A stretch of DNA of 64,000 bases from Polynucleobacter tropicus (GTDB taxonomy: Bacteria > Pseudomonadota > Gammaproteobacteria > Burkholderiales > Burkholderiaceae). The stretch lies in the NCBI RefSeq assembly GCF_013307225.1, contig NZ_CP028942.1:1976808-2040807 (forward strand). Direction: 5' to 3'. Position 1 is the first letter of the stretch. Each line of letters begins with the position of its first letter. Made by a program: the position numbers and the translations under genes. Positions 53,755 through 63,494 of this stretch are shown here, piece by piece. Under the pieces are notes generated by a model. The model ran no database searches. It was not told the origin of the DNA and worked only from the letters and a program-made list of their open reading frames with translations.

Positions 53755-56418
53755 GTGGCAAAAGCACCTTCCAAAAGCAACTCCAAGACCTCTTCGGTAG
53801 ACCACCCTAAGGCACTGATCATTGCCGAAAAACCTTCGGTTGCCAATGACATTGCCAAAGCCCTGGGCGGATTTACAAAACATGAAGACTATTTTGAAAG
53901 CGATGATTTTCTAATTTCTTCGGCTGTTGGCCATCTATTGGAAATTGCAGCGCCAGAAGAATATGACGTGAAGCGTGGCAAATGGTCATTTGCCAACCTT
54001 CCTGTGGTGCCACCCTATTTTGATCTGCGTCCAATTGCTAAAACCGAATCGCGTTTGAAGGTTTTACAAAAACTCATCAAGCGAAAAGATGTCACTTCGC
54101 TTATTAATGCATGCGACGCGGGACGTGAAGGCGAGCTCATTTTCAGATTGATTGCACAACATGCAAAAGCATCGCAAACGGTAAAGCGTCTTTGGCTGCA
54201 ATCAATGACGCCCGCTGCAATACGAGACGGATTTGCAAGCTTACGCACCGATGAAGAAATGCAACCCTTAGCTGATGCTGCACGTTGCCGCTCTGAAGCT
54301 GATTGGCTTGTAGGCATCAACGGCACTCGCGCAATGACTGCTTTCAATAGCAAGAGCGGTGGCTTCTTTTTAACTACGGTTGGTCGCGTTCAAACACCCA
54401 CACTCTCGATCGTGGTCGAGCGCGAAGAATTAATTCGTAAATTTGTATCTAAAGATTATTGGGAAGTAAAAGCAGAATTTATTGCTGCAGCAGGTGTCTA
54501 TGAGGGTCGCTGGTTTGATCCTAAATTCAAAAAGGATGTCGCCGAGCCAGATGCTCGCGAGAATCGCCTTTGGAGCGAGGCTGCAGCGCAAAGTATTGTG
54601 ACTGCTTGCCGTGGAAAAAAAGCAAGCGTTACCGAAGAATCAAAACCTGCAACGCAGCTTGCCCCACAACTATTTGACTTAACTAGCTTGCAACGCGAAG
54701 CGAATGCGCGCTTTGGCTTCTCGGCAAAAAATACCTTGGGTTTAGCGCAAGCACTTTATGAGCGCCACAAAGTATTGACCTACCCGCGTACTGATGCAAA
54801 GGCACTTCCTGAAGATTATTTAGATACTGTTAAGCAAACCATCGAAAACTTAGCAGATCATTCTCATGAGTATCAGCCGTTTGCAAAACAGATCCTGCAA
54901 GGGGATGCCAAAGATTCAAAAACAAAAGCGGGTTATGGCTGGATCAAACCAAATAAGCGCATCTTCGATAACTCCAAGATCTCGGATCACTTCGCAATTA
55001 TTCCCACCCTGGAAACCCCAAAAAGCCTAAGTGAACCTGAAGCAAAGCTGTATGACTTGGTAGTGCGTCGCTTCTTAGCGGTCTTCTACCCTGCCGCTGA
55101 ATTCAAGGTAACCACTCGCATTACCGAAACCTCCGGTCACCACTTCAAAACAGAGGGGCGTGTCCTTGTTAACCCAGGTTGGCTAACTGTCTACGGCAAA
55201 TCCAATCAAGCTGATGATGAACTTGCGCCAGTGCAAGAGGGCGAATCCGTTCAAACGGAATCAGTGGTTGCTGTTCCACTCAAAACTAAACCACCAGCAC
55301 GCTATACAGAAGCAACCTTGCTTTCCGCCATGGAAAGCGCAGGCAAATGGGTTGATGATGATGAAATGCGTGAAGCCATGGCTGAGAAGGGCTTAGGTAC
55401 GCCGGCAACTCGCGCAGCCATTATCGAAGGATTGCTGGCAGAAAAATACATTGTTCGGGAAGCCCGCGAGTTAATCCCGACCGCAAAAGCATTTCAGTTA
55501 ATGACACTATTACGCGGCCTCGATGTTGAGGAGCTCACTCGCCCAGATTTGACTGGCAGTTGGGAAAACAAGCTCTCTCTTATCGAACACGGGAAGATGA
55601 ATCGCGATACCTTCATGCAAGAGATCGCGCAAATGACTCAGCGCATTGTGAAGCGCGCAAAAGAATATGACAGCGACACCATTCCTGGCGATTACGCAAC
55701 ACTAGCCACTCCATGTCCGCACTGTAAGGGGTCGGTAAAAGAAAACTATCGTCGATTTGCTTGCGAAAAATGTGGTTTCACGATCAGCAAGACTCCTGGT
55801 GGTCGAGCATTTGAATATCCTGAAGTAGAAGAACTATTGCGTGAAAAAACAATCGGGCCACTCCAAGGATTCCGCAGCAAAATGGGTCGTCCTTTTGCCG
55901 CAATTATTAAACTTTCTGAGATTCCTGAAGATGATGCTGACTATCCAAACGCAGGCTTTAAGCTCGAGTTTGATTTTGGCAACACACAAGACGAAGAAAC
56001 CGAAGCGATTGATTTCACGGGACGTCAAGCCTTGGGCGCCTGTCCAAAATGCTCAGGCGCAGTATATGAAGACGGCATGCGTTATGTATGCGAAAACAAT
56101 ACCGGGCCTAACAAGACCTGTGACTTTAAGACCGGCAAAGTTGTTCTACAACAAGAAGTATCTGCCGAGCAAATTCAAAAGCTTTTAAAAGAAGGCAAAA
56201 CAGATCTATTAAGCAACTTCAAATCCAATCGCACCGGACGCGGCTTTAAAGCTTACCTGGCTTTAGGCGCAGATGGAAAAATTGGTTTTGAATTCGAGGC
56301 CAAAGCACCCGGCGCTGCTAAGGCACCAGCTAAGAAACGCGCGGGCGCGAGCGCTGCTACTAAATCAGCCGCAAAACCTAAGCGCGCAAGCAAAGCGAAA
56401 TCGTCTTCAAGCACTTGA
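53755..56418 (+). CDS. topB: DNA topoisomerase III
   Basis: Type IA topoisomerase that relaxes and decatenates DNA through a single-strand break. The 887-residue protein has a Toprim domain (ALIIAEKPSVANDIAKAL, DAGREGELIFRLI), the catalytic Tyr343 in VLTYPRTDAKALPEDY, and two C-terminal zinc-binding parts (CPHCKGSVKENYRRFACEKCGF and a CPKCSGAVYEDGMRYVC unit). It ends in an Ala/Lys/Ser-rich tail. The start is GTG 53755. The last 166 bases overlap the convergent oxidoreductase gene. Confidence 0.93.
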   Translation: MAKAPSKSNSKTSSVDHPKALIIAEKPSVANDIAKALGGFTKHEDYFESDDFLISSAVGHLLEIAAPEEYDVKRGKWSFANLPVVPPYFDLRPIAKTESRLKVLQKLIKRKDVTSLINACDAGREGELIFRLIAQHAKASQTVKRLWLQSMTPAAIRDGFASLRTDEEMQPLADAARCRSEADWLVGINGTRAMTAFNSKSGGFFLTTVGRVQTPTLSIVVEREELIRKFVSKDYWEVKAEFIAAAGVYEGRWFDPKFKKDVAEPDARENRLWSEAAAQSIVTACRGKKASVTEESKPATQLAPQLFDLTSLQREANARFGFSAKNTLGLAQALYERHKVLTYPRTDAKALPEDYLDTVKQTIENLADHSHEYQPFAKQILQGDAKDSKTKAGYGWIKPNKRIFDNSKISDHFAIIPTLETPKSLSEPEAKLYDLVVRRFLAVFYPAAEFKVTTRITETSGHHFKTEGRVLVNPGWLTVYGKSNQADDELAPVQEGESVQTESVVAVPLKTKPPARYTEATLLSAMESAGKWVDDDEMREAMAEKGLGTPATRAAIIEGLLAEKYIVREARELIPTAKAFQLMTLLRGLDVEELTRPDLTGSWENKLSLIEHGKMNRDTFMQEIAQMTQRIVKRAKEYDSDTIPGDYATLATPCPHCKGSVKENYRRFACEKCGFTISKTPGGRAFEYPEVEELLREKTIGPLQGFRSKMGRPFAAIIKLSEIPEDDADYPNAGFKLEFDFGNTQDEETEAIDFTGRQALGACPKCSGAVYEDGMRYVCENNTGPNKTCDFKTGKVVLQQEVSAEQIQKLLKEGKTDLLSNFKSNRTGRGFKAYLALGADGKIGFEFEAKAPGAAKAPAKKRAGASAATKSAAKPKRASKAKSSSST

Positions 56419-57479
56419 GAAGTAATTAATTTAGCCGCCAAAGCAGACCACAATATTCCTCGCGATCCCAACGCGGTAGCGAGGAATATTCCTGGTCGAT
56501 GAGGAAGTCTGCCAATGATTGGCAAACGGTCGCCAGCAACACATCTCACGCCAACAAAATGATCGTGCTTCACTAGGCGACTGGTGTCGCCTTCTAAAAA
56601 GTTCACTAAATTTTTTGCTTGTTCGCGATTAAAGTCATCACTCGCTTCTCTTGGGGCAAGATCATCCTCTCCCTCATCAAAACTAGAGCCAACAATCCAT
56701 CGGTAACCGCCATCATCCATGCGCTCTGCGGGCAAACAATAGCCATCGCCGGACAACCCCACATTGGGCAGTTTTTCAACCCACGGATCATTTGGCTCAA
56801 TAGAGAAAACGCTCAACTGCCCGCGCACTGGCTTCAAAGGCAAGCGCACGCCAATACTGGAAAGTAGTTTTTTACTCTCCATTGCCGCGGCAATCACAAC
56901 CTTATCTGCCGAAGTAATAGCTTCGTCATGAGAGTTCAATAAAAGCCATTTGCCATCTCTTTGCTCAAGTTTTGCAACTTCCGTATTCCACAAGCAGGTA
57001 AGGTCTTTGTGAGGCCGTAAAAGATCTTTGCTTGTCTTCGACAAATTAAGACATGCGCCCCGAGAAATCCAAACGCCGCTTTGAGGTATTCCACAAACCT
57101 CTTTCGCTTCTTCGGCATCAAGGGGAACGGCAATATCCTCGCCAAACGCTAATGAATGCAAATGCTCAATCAGCTCTGCTCGATCAAATACTTTTTCTTT
57201 TTTGGTCGGCTGAAAAATTCCGTGGGCACGCCACTCTTCACCCCACCTTGTTTCAGCCAATAAAAAAGCCAATCGCGTTAATCGGAGTAAACGCGGAGAG
57301 CCTTTACCTATATGGGGGTGAGCGATTGCGTAAGCATGCCTTGAGCAAGCGCTAGCGGGATAGCTGGCGGCATCGATAACGCAAACCGACTGATTGCGCG
57401 CAAGCAATTCATTGGCAATCGTTGCGCCACAAATGCCAGCCCCAATCACCACGATATCATGGTGTTGGGGATTGGTCAT
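56253..57479 (-). CDS. FAD-dependent oxidoreductase, MnmC C-terminal domain-like
   Basis: A 408-residue FAD protein. The dinucleotide site is IVVIGAGICGATIANEL, and VRCVAGDRLPIIG and TALGSRGILWSALAAKL match the MnmC2 oxidase that finishes mnm5s2U34 in tRNA. It lacks the MnmC1 methyltransferase half. ATG 57479 follows two TTGs. The last 55 codons lie opposite topB's Lys/Ala tail, yet the end (DLVAALAPARFLAGAL) still resembles the MnmC C-terminus. It could be a stand-alone MnmC2 or a D-amino-acid-type oxidase. Confidence 0.82.
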   Translation of the reverse strand: MTNPQHHDIVVIGAGICGATIANELLARNQSVCVIDAASYPASACSRHAYAIAHPHIGKGSPRLLRLTRLAFLLAETRWGEEWRAHGIFQPTKKEKVFDRAELIEHLHSLAFGEDIAVPLDAEEAKEVCGIPQSGVWISRGACLNLSKTSKDLLRPHKDLTCLWNTEVAKLEQRDGKWLLLNSHDEAITSADKVVIAAAMESKKLLSSIGVRLPLKPVRGQLSVFSIEPNDPWVEKLPNVGLSGDGYCLPAERMDDGGYRWIVGSSFDEGEDDLAPREASDDFNREQAKNLVNFLEGDTSRLVKHDHFVGVRCVAGDRLPIIGRLPHRPGIFLATALGSRGILWSALAAKLITSQVLEDDFALLARLGFAADLVAALAPARFLAGALAAPGALASNSKPIFPSAPKAR

Positions 57480-57520
57480 CAACAAATTTTAGTAATACAG
57501 GATTTTAATTGCTTGATGAA

Positions 57521-59386
57521 TTAAGCATTCAAGCGTTGTTCGATCTTGGAGCGAGTTTCTTTCAACTCTTTTGGCAAGCGCTCGCCAAGGTGCTCGAATA
57601 AGTCTGTATGAAGCTTCAACTCATTTTTCCACTCATCAACAGCAACAGTGATGGCTTTAGCAAACTTCTCTGGAGAATAGTCTAAGCCGCCCCAGTGCAT
57701 ATCGCTGTACTCAGGCGTAATGCCAAATGGTGTTTCTTTGCCATTGGCTTTGCCTTCAGCGCGATTCAAAATCCAAGAGAGAACGCGCATGTTTTCGCCA
57801 AAGCCTGGCCATACAAATTTACCGTTTTCATCTTTACGGAACCAGTTAACGCAATAGATTTTTGGCAAAACAGCGCCTTCTGCTTCCAACTTCTTGCCGA
57901 TATTGAGCCAATGCTGGAAGTAATCGCTCATGTTGTAGCCAGCAAATGCGATCATCGCAAATGGGTCGCGACGAACAACGCCGATTTGACCAGTAATAGC
58001 TGCGGTAGTTTCAGAGCCCAAAGTAGCGGCCATGTAAACGCCCTCAACCCAATCACGTGCCTCGCTTACCAAAGGTACAGTGTTGGAACGACGACCGCCG
58101 AACAAGAATGCGTCAATTGGAACCCCTTCAGGATCATCCCACTTTGGATCCACAGCTGGATTATTGGTTGCCGCCACCGTGAAACGTGAGTTTGGGTGGG
58201 CTGCTTTACGACCTGCAGCACCATCAGCTGGAGTCCAGTCTTTTCCTTGCCAATCAATCAAATGTGCAGGTGGGGTTTCTGTCAAACCTTCCCACCAAAC
58301 GTCACCGTCGTCTGTCAAACCAACGTTTGTAAAGATAACGTCTTGATTTAAGGAGTCGATACAGTTTTGGTTGGTTTGGCGATTTGTGCCAGGAGCAACA
58401 CCAAAGTAACCAGACTCTGGGTTAATCGCGAATAAACGTGTCTTGCCTGTAACCGCATCTTTGCGAGGCTTGATCCATGCAATATCGTCACCAATGGTGG
58501 TAACTTTCCAGCCATCGAATCCTTTTGGAGGAATCATCATAGAGAAATTGGTTTTTCCGCAAGCAGAAGGGAATGCTGCAGCAATATGGTATTTCTTGCC
58601 TTCGGGAGATGTCACACCCAAAATCAACATATGCTCAGCCAACCAACCTTGATCGCGGCCCATGTTAGATGCGATACGCAAAGCAAAACATTTTTTGCCT
58701 AGCAATGCATTGCCGCCATAGCCTGATCCGAAAGACCAAATCTCACGGGTTTCTGGATAGTGAACGATGTATTTGGTTTTGTTGTTTGGCCAAGCAACAT
58801 CTTTTTCGCCAGCAGCCAATGGCTTGCCAACGGTATGGATACATGGAACGAATTCTCCATCGGCACCAAGCTGATCAATCACAGCCTTGCCCATACGGGT
58901 CATTAAGCGCATATTGATTGCAACATATGGGCTGTCTGAAAGTTCAACACCAATGTGAGCGATTGGTGAGCCAATTGGGCCCATTGAAAATGGAACCACA
59001 TACATTGTTCTGCCACGCATGCAGCCATCAAACAAGGGTTGCAATGTTGCGCGCATTTCGCTTGGCTCTACCCAGTTATTGGTAGGACCAGCATCTTCTT
59101 TTTTGGCTGAGCAAATGAAAGTACGGTCTTCAACACGCGCCACATCCTCAGGATCAGACAGGGCCAAAAATGAATTTTTACGCTTAGCAGGATTTAGACG
59201 TTTGAAAACGCCGGCATTCACTAACAACTCACAAAACTCATCATATTCAGCTTGGGAGCCATCACACCAGCGAATTGCATCTGGCTTAGTAAGGGCAGCA
59301 ACTTCTCCAACCCACTTAATTAAACGCTCATTTTTTACGTAAGCTGGCGCATTCACATTGATCTGGCTGCTAGCGGTTGAAGTCAT
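57521..59386 (-). CDS. pckG: Phosphoenolpyruvate carboxykinase (GTP)
   Basis: A 621-residue GTP-dependent PEPCK that converts oxaloacetate to PEP in gluconeogenesis. The P-loop is in [14 protein letters not shown], with the active-site Cys in that segment, a DDIAWIKP metal site and a [10 protein letters not shown] segment. ATG 59386 with AGGGAAAC upstream is the family start; a frame to 59503 adds residues outside the family. The enzyme suggests growth on organic acids, in keeping with the DctA-like transporter in this window. Confidence 0.95.
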   Translation of the reverse strand: MTSTASSQINVNAPAYVKNERLIKWVGEVAALTKPDAIRWCDGSQAEYDEFCELLVNAGVFKRLNPAKRKNSFLALSDPEDVARVEDRTFICSAKKEDAGPTNNWVEPSEMRATLQPLFDGCMRGRTMYVVPFSMGPIGSPIAHIGVELSDSPYVAINMRLMTRMGKAVIDQLGADGEFVPCIHTVGKPLAAGEKDVAWPNNKTKYIVHYPETREIWSFGSGYGGNALLGKKCFALRIASNMGRDQGWLAEHMLILGVTSPEGKKYHIAAAFPSACGKTNFSMMIPPKGFDGWKVTTIGDDIAWIKPRKDAVTGKTRLFAINPESGYFGVAPGTNRQTNQNCIDSLNQDVIFTNVGLTDDGDVWWEGLTETPPAHLIDWQGKDWTPADGAAGRKAAHPNSRFTVAATNNPAVDPKWDDPEGVPIDAFLFGGRRSNTVPLVSEARDWVEGVYMAATLGSETTAAITGQIGVVRRDPFAMIAFAGYNMSDYFQHWLNIGKKLEAEGAVLPKIYCVNWFRKDENGKFVWPGFGENMRVLSWILNRAEGKANGKETPFGITPEYSDMHWGGLDYSPEKFAKAITVAVDEWKNELKLHTDLFEHLGERLPKELKETRSKIEQRLNA

Positions 59387-59487
59387 ATGTTTCCCTATGA
59401 AGATTGAATTTTTTAATCCTATGATTTTAACATTTTGGTCACATTTGCCATATTGACCGCCTGCGCAAGAAAGGGAGGATTCGGGGT

Positions 59488-60852
59488 TTATTTGCCAATG
59501 CAAAATTGACTAAAAATCATGCCCAAAAGGTCATCTGGAAGCAGCCTTCCGGTGATTTGCCCAAGGTGATTTTGAGCCAAAGAAAGCTCTTCTGCCAGCA
59601 ATTCCAGCGAATTGTTGCCATTTGCTGCGAATTGCTCTGATCTTGCAATATGTTCTGCGGCTTTCTCAATACAGTCCAGATGACGCCTTCGGCTCACAAT
59701 AACGCCTTCTTGAGTACCGCCCCAACCAACCCTTTTTAGAATTTCCTGCTTTAAGGCATCAACCCCTTGGCCAGTTTTAGCTGAAATGGCAATTGCATCC
59801 TTTGGGGCAGAATTCGCCCCTCCCTCTAGCAAATCGACCTTATTTACCACCTCCAAAATTGCGCATTTTGGCGGAACGGCCTCTAAAACCCGCTTTTTCA
59901 GGTCATTACCCTCTGAATCCACATTAGGGGCGCTTAAGAAAACAACCAGATCCGCAGAATGAATAGCCTCCCAAGTTCGTTCTATTCCTTTGGCCTCCAC
60001 CTCATCTGAGGTCTGCCTTAATCCCGCAGTATCAATAACGTGCATAGGCACGCCTTCAATTTGAATGCTTTCTTTAATCCGGTCTCGGGTGGTTCCCGCA
60101 ATTGCTGTCACGATCGCAACCTCTTCGCCAGCCAAAGTATTTAATAAAGAGCTTTTGCCCACGTTTGGCGGCCCAACTAAAACTAGTTGTATGCCATCGC
60201 GCAGTATTTTTCCTTGCCTCGCTCCATTTTGAAGCGTTAGCAATTTCGTTTTGACGGCGCTCAAACGCTCGCGTGCAAGGGCGTTTTCCAAAAACTCAAT
60301 TTCTTCTTCGGGGAAGTCCAGGGTGGACTCAACCAAAATTCGCAATTGCGTAATTTCTTCAACAAGGTCATTCACATCATCTGAAAAATTTCCCTGCAAA
60401 GATCTTGCTGCACCTCGAACGGCAGCCTCACTTTGTGCATCAATCAAATCCGCTATTGCCTCAGCTTGAGCTAAATCTATTTTGTTGTTTAGATAAGCTC
60501 GCAGACTAAACTCGCCCGGCTCGGCAATCTCTAGGCCAATGTCTTTACCCAGCTCAAGACATCGCTGCATAACCAGCTCAAGCAAATGTGGTCCGCCATG
60601 ACACTGCAACTCAAGAATGTCTTCGCCTGTAAATGAAGCGGGGGCAACAAAATAAATCGCAAGCACTTGATCAATAGGCTGACCAAGCTTGTCGCGCAAA
60701 GCTAGCAATGTTGCTTGTCTTGGTTGAAGATTTTTTTCAAACAAGGCTTGAATAAGCCCAGTTAAATTTTGTCCGCTGATGCGGATGATGCCAACGCCCG
60801 CCTTACCTGGGGCGGTAGCAATAGCAATGATGGGAATCTTACGCGTCACCAT
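59488..60852 (-). CDS. mnmE: tRNA uridine-5-carboxymethylaminomethyl modification GTPase
   Basis: A 454-residue GTPase that, with MnmG, modifies U34 of several tRNAs. The N-terminal tetrahydrofolate-binding domain ([13 protein letters not shown]) precedes the helical domain and the G domain with [14 protein letters not shown] (G1), DTAGLRQT (G3) and VNKVDL (G4). It ends in the catalytic FCIGK motif with the reactive Cys. It follows yidC on the same strand. Confidence 0.96.
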   Translation of the reverse strand: MVTRKIPIIAIATAPGKAGVGIIRISGQNLTGLIQALFEKNLQPRQATLLALRDKLGQPIDQVLAIYFVAPASFTGEDILELQCHGGPHLLELVMQRCLELGKDIGLEIAEPGEFSLRAYLNNKIDLAQAEAIADLIDAQSEAAVRGAARSLQGNFSDDVNDLVEEITQLRILVESTLDFPEEEIEFLENALARERLSAVKTKLLTLQNGARQGKILRDGIQLVLVGPPNVGKSSLLNTLAGEEVAIVTAIAGTTRDRIKESIQIEGVPMHVIDTAGLRQTSDEVEAKGIERTWEAIHSADLVVFLSAPNVDSEGNDLKKRVLEAVPPKCAILEVVNKVDLLEGGANSAPKDAIAISAKTGQGVDALKQEILKRVGWGGTQEGVIVSRRRHLDCIEKAAEHIARSEQFAANGNNSLELLAEELSLAQNHLGQITGRLLPDDLLGMIFSQFCIGK

Positions 60853-60884
60853 TGCTATTCGCTTTCGAAAAACCTATGCCATGT

Positions 60885-62555
60885 TTATTTGGCGGTTTTT
60901 TTGCCAAATAGTTTATTAATTTGCCACTGCTGTGCAATTGACAATAAATTGTTTACTACCCAGTACAAAACGAGGCCGGCAGGGAAGAAGAAGAACATGA
61001 TTGAAAAAATAATCGGCATGTAAAGCATCACCTTTGCCTGCACTGGATCAGGTGGTGTTGGATTGAGTTTTGTCTGCACAAACATCGACACAGCCATGAT
61101 CACTGGCAATATGTAGTACGGGTCTGGAACTGATAAATCATGGATCCACAAAACCCATGGTGCGCCGCGCATTTCAACCGAAGACAAGAGCACCCAATAT
61201 AGCGAAATAAAAACAGGGATTTGAATCAATACCGGCAAACAACCGCCAAGTGGATTGATCTTTTCTTTGCGATACATTTCCATCATTGCTTGATTCAGCT
61301 TTTGTGGTTCGCCCTTGTACTGCTCTTTCATAGCCATTAAACGTGGCTGCACCTCTTTCATGCGGGCCATAGACTTATAGCTAGCAGCAGAGAGTGGAAA
61401 GAAAACCAACTTAATCAAAATGGTAAGAAGAATAATTGACCAACCCCAGTTGCCAACGATGTTGTGAATATGCTCAAGCAACCAGAAAATCGGCTTAGCC
61501 AAAATAGTCAAGTAGCCATAGTCTTTTAACAACTCAAGACCTGGAGCAATTTTTTCCAACATGCGCTCTTCTTGTGGGCCAACAAATAATTGCGCATTTG
61601 CCGTAACAGTAGTGCCAGTAGCAATTGTTCCCAATTGGCTCTGCATGCCCACTCGATAAAGGCCGTTATCCAATCTTCCAGAGTAAATATCGCGCACTAA
61701 TTTTGTATCTGGAATCCAAGCGCTTGCAAAGTAGTGCTGAACCATTGCCACCCAACCAGGCTGGCCTGCAGCGATTTGGGCTGGTGGTACAAATTTATTT
61801 TTTTCTAAATCAGTGAAAGCAACTTTTTTAAATTTATCACCATCGGTATAAATGGCTGGCCCTGTAAAAGTGCTTGCGGAGAACGCGCCGCCAAATGGGC
61901 CTACTTTTGCCTCTTCTGAGCCATCACGAACAATCTCTGTATACAAATTCAATGGCACAGCATTTGCTGACAGCTGGGTTACGCGATGCCCAACATACAC
62001 ATCGTAACTTCCGGGATTAAGAATGAAAGTTTTCTCTAATTGAACGCCATTACGCTCGCTAGATAAAACTAAAAAAGGTCTTCCTGAGCCATCTTTACCA
62101 GAGCGATCAAGTTTAAATACGCTGTTGTGATTTGGCAAATCGATGCCGCCCACTGCCACCAAGCCTGAGCGAGCTACATAAGTGTGTGTTGCTGTGTGCT
62201 TAAGAATTTCTACTGGCTTTTCATCAGCCGTTAATTCTTTTAATAACTTAGCATCAACAACGTTTGCTCCAGCAGAACTAATTTGTAAAGATAACAATTC
62301 ATTTTCTAATGTAAAAATTTGTGCATTTTCATTAGAGGCTGTTTTTGCGGTGGGAGCTTGTGGCGCAACAGCGGCAGAGATTGCAATGGGAGCATCCACT
62401 TTTGGTGTGGTAGATTTTTCAGTTGCCGCAGAAGTCGCACTTTGTTGGGGACTGGCAAACATAGAAGGTTTGCCTTCATGTACCTGCCAATTGTTGTAAA
62501 GCATGAGCCCAGATAACGAAAATACAGCCCAAAGAATTGTTTTTTTGAAGTCCAT
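60885..62555 (-). CDS. yidC: Membrane protein insertase YidC
   Basis: A 556-residue insertase that moves proteins into the inner membrane with or without SecYEG. It has an N-terminal helix (TILWAVFSLSGLMLYNNW), a large periplasmic domain (residues about 60-340), and five C-terminal membrane helices (WGWSIILLTILIKLVFFPLSAASYKSMARMKEVQPRL and onward) with a positive groove. The order rpmH-rnpA-yidD-yidC-mnmE is the common one near dnaA. Confidence 0.96.
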   Translation of the reverse strand: MDFKKTILWAVFSLSGLMLYNNWQVHEGKPSMFASPQQSATSAATEKSTTPKVDAPIAISAAVAPQAPTAKTASNENAQIFTLENELLSLQISSAGANVVDAKLLKELTADEKPVEILKHTATHTYVARSGLVAVGGIDLPNHNSVFKLDRSGKDGSGRPFLVLSSERNGVQLEKTFILNPGSYDVYVGHRVTQLSANAVPLNLYTEIVRDGSEEAKVGPFGGAFSASTFTGPAIYTDGDKFKKVAFTDLEKNKFVPPAQIAAGQPGWVAMVQHYFASAWIPDTKLVRDIYSGRLDNGLYRVGMQSQLGTIATGTTVTANAQLFVGPQEERMLEKIAPGLELLKDYGYLTILAKPIFWLLEHIHNIVGNWGWSIILLTILIKLVFFPLSAASYKSMARMKEVQPRLMAMKEQYKGEPQKLNQAMMEMYRKEKINPLGGCLPVLIQIPVFISLYWVLLSSVEMRGAPWVLWIHDLSVPDPYYILPVIMAVSMFVQTKLNPTPPDPVQAKVMLYMPIIFSIMFFFFPAGLVLYWVVNNLLSIAQQWQINKLFGKKTAK

Positions 62556-62575
62556 TTAGTTCGCTTTACTAATGT

Positions 62576-62812
62576 TTACTGGTGTGATGAATGTTTTACA
62601 GCAGGATCATAACCGCCGTGTGACCAGGGGTTACAGCGCAATACTCTCCAACCTATCAGCCCGATGCTTTTAATAAAACCATAATGATTAAAGCAGTCGC
62701 AAGCATATTGAGAACATGATGGCTCATATTTGCAGCGCATTCCCAAATATGGACTCAACGCCAACTGGTAGAGCTTAAGTATTTTTGTTGCGGCACTATT
62801 TAGGATGTGCAC
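62576..62812 (-). CDS. yidD: Membrane protein insertion efficiency factor YidD
   Basis: A 78-residue protein with the YidD pattern: an amphipathic N-terminus, then YQLALSPYLGMRCKYEPSCSQYA (paired Cys residues) and WRVLRCNPWSHGGYDPA. The start is GTG 62812, immediately after the rnpA stop. The protein assists YidC-linked insertion at the inner membrane. Confidence 0.94.
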   Translation of the reverse strand: MHILNSAATKILKLYQLALSPYLGMRCKYEPSCSQYACDCFNHYGFIKSIGLIGWRVLRCNPWSHGGYDPAVKHSSHQ

Positions 62813-63130
62813 TTAAATAAGCTCCGCCACCCGCAATCGAAGGAGGTCTCTCTCTTTTTTTCTAAGCCTACCGCGTGTATGCTGACCAATTGGTTTTTTA
62901 AGTTTGACAACAACATCCTTTTTTAAGTCTGTTGATTGTGCAGCCCAAACCAAGTTGCGAATCATTCTTTTAAGGCGGTTTCTGTCTACTGCGCGTTTTG
63001 CCAATTTCTTGGCAACCGCAATTCCTAGATCAGGATTGAGGCCATTTGTAGCGCCCGCAGAATACATACCCCAATACAAGTTTGTTTTGGGGCGCGTTTT
63101 AAGTAATTCAGAAATCCTTGCGCTGTTCAA
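62813..63130 (-). CDS. rnpA: Ribonuclease P protein component
   Basis: A 105-residue basic protein that binds the RNase P RNA and aids 5' end maturation of tRNAs. The RNR signature is KRAVDRNRLKRMIRN. Seven bases separate it from the rpmH stop upstream, and the yidD start follows directly. Confidence 0.93.
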   Translation of the reverse strand: MNSARISELLKTRPKTNLYWGMYSAGATNGLNPDLGIAVAKKLAKRAVDRNRLKRMIRNLVWAAQSTDLKKDVVVKLKKPIGQHTRGRLRKKERDLLRLRVAELI

Positions 63131-63137
63131 CTGCTAC

Positions 63138-63272
63138 TTAAACAGCCAAGCGTTTGCGACCTTTGGCGCGACGCGCATTTAATACGGCACGACCACTTTT
63201 TGTTTTCATACGAACACGAAATCCGTGGGTGCGTTTGCGACGAGTTACTGATGGTTGATACGTTCTTTTCAT
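63138..63272 (-). CDS. rpmH: 50S ribosomal protein L34
   Basis: A 44-residue basic protein ([18 protein letters not shown], then [22 protein letters not shown], ending AV). Its length, start and sequence are all as in other bacteria. It opens the cluster that reads away from dnaA. A longer open frame on the same strand (63127-63324) is out of frame and is not used. Confidence 0.96.
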   Translation of the reverse strand: MKRTYQPSVTRRKRTHGFRVRMKTKSGRAVLNARRAKGRKRLAV

Positions 63273-63494
63273 GATAGATCCCTGCAAAACCCAATATTTT
63301 CCTTGTTGCAGAGCAAAAGGTCAATCTATCTCAATAAATATGTAGGTGTTTTTCTTTATTTTTATGAGTTTTTTATATAAGACATTGATTTATAAGAATT
63401 TATTTTCTTTATTCACAAGTTATCCACAGGATTTCCACGGCTTTTTGCCTTGTGGATAACTTTGTGGGATCGCTACAATGGATCCTCCAAAAAT
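63273..63494. other. Probable oriC/dnaA control region with two DnaA boxes
   Basis: The gap between divergent rpmH and dnaA contains TTATCCACA at 63420-63428 and its reverse complement TGTGGATAA at 63451-63459, both perfect DnaA boxes. A long AT-rich stretch (about 63340-63420, including TTTTTTATATAAGACATTG) precedes them and could unwind. This is a plausible replication origin, or at least the DnaA autoregulation site. Only two perfect boxes are visible, so the main origin could extend further or lie nearby. Confidence 0.75.

Noticed and set aside
63127..63324. 65-codon open frame on the minus strand over rpmH
   Set aside because: It is out of frame with the clear 44-residue L34 gene, which explains the region.
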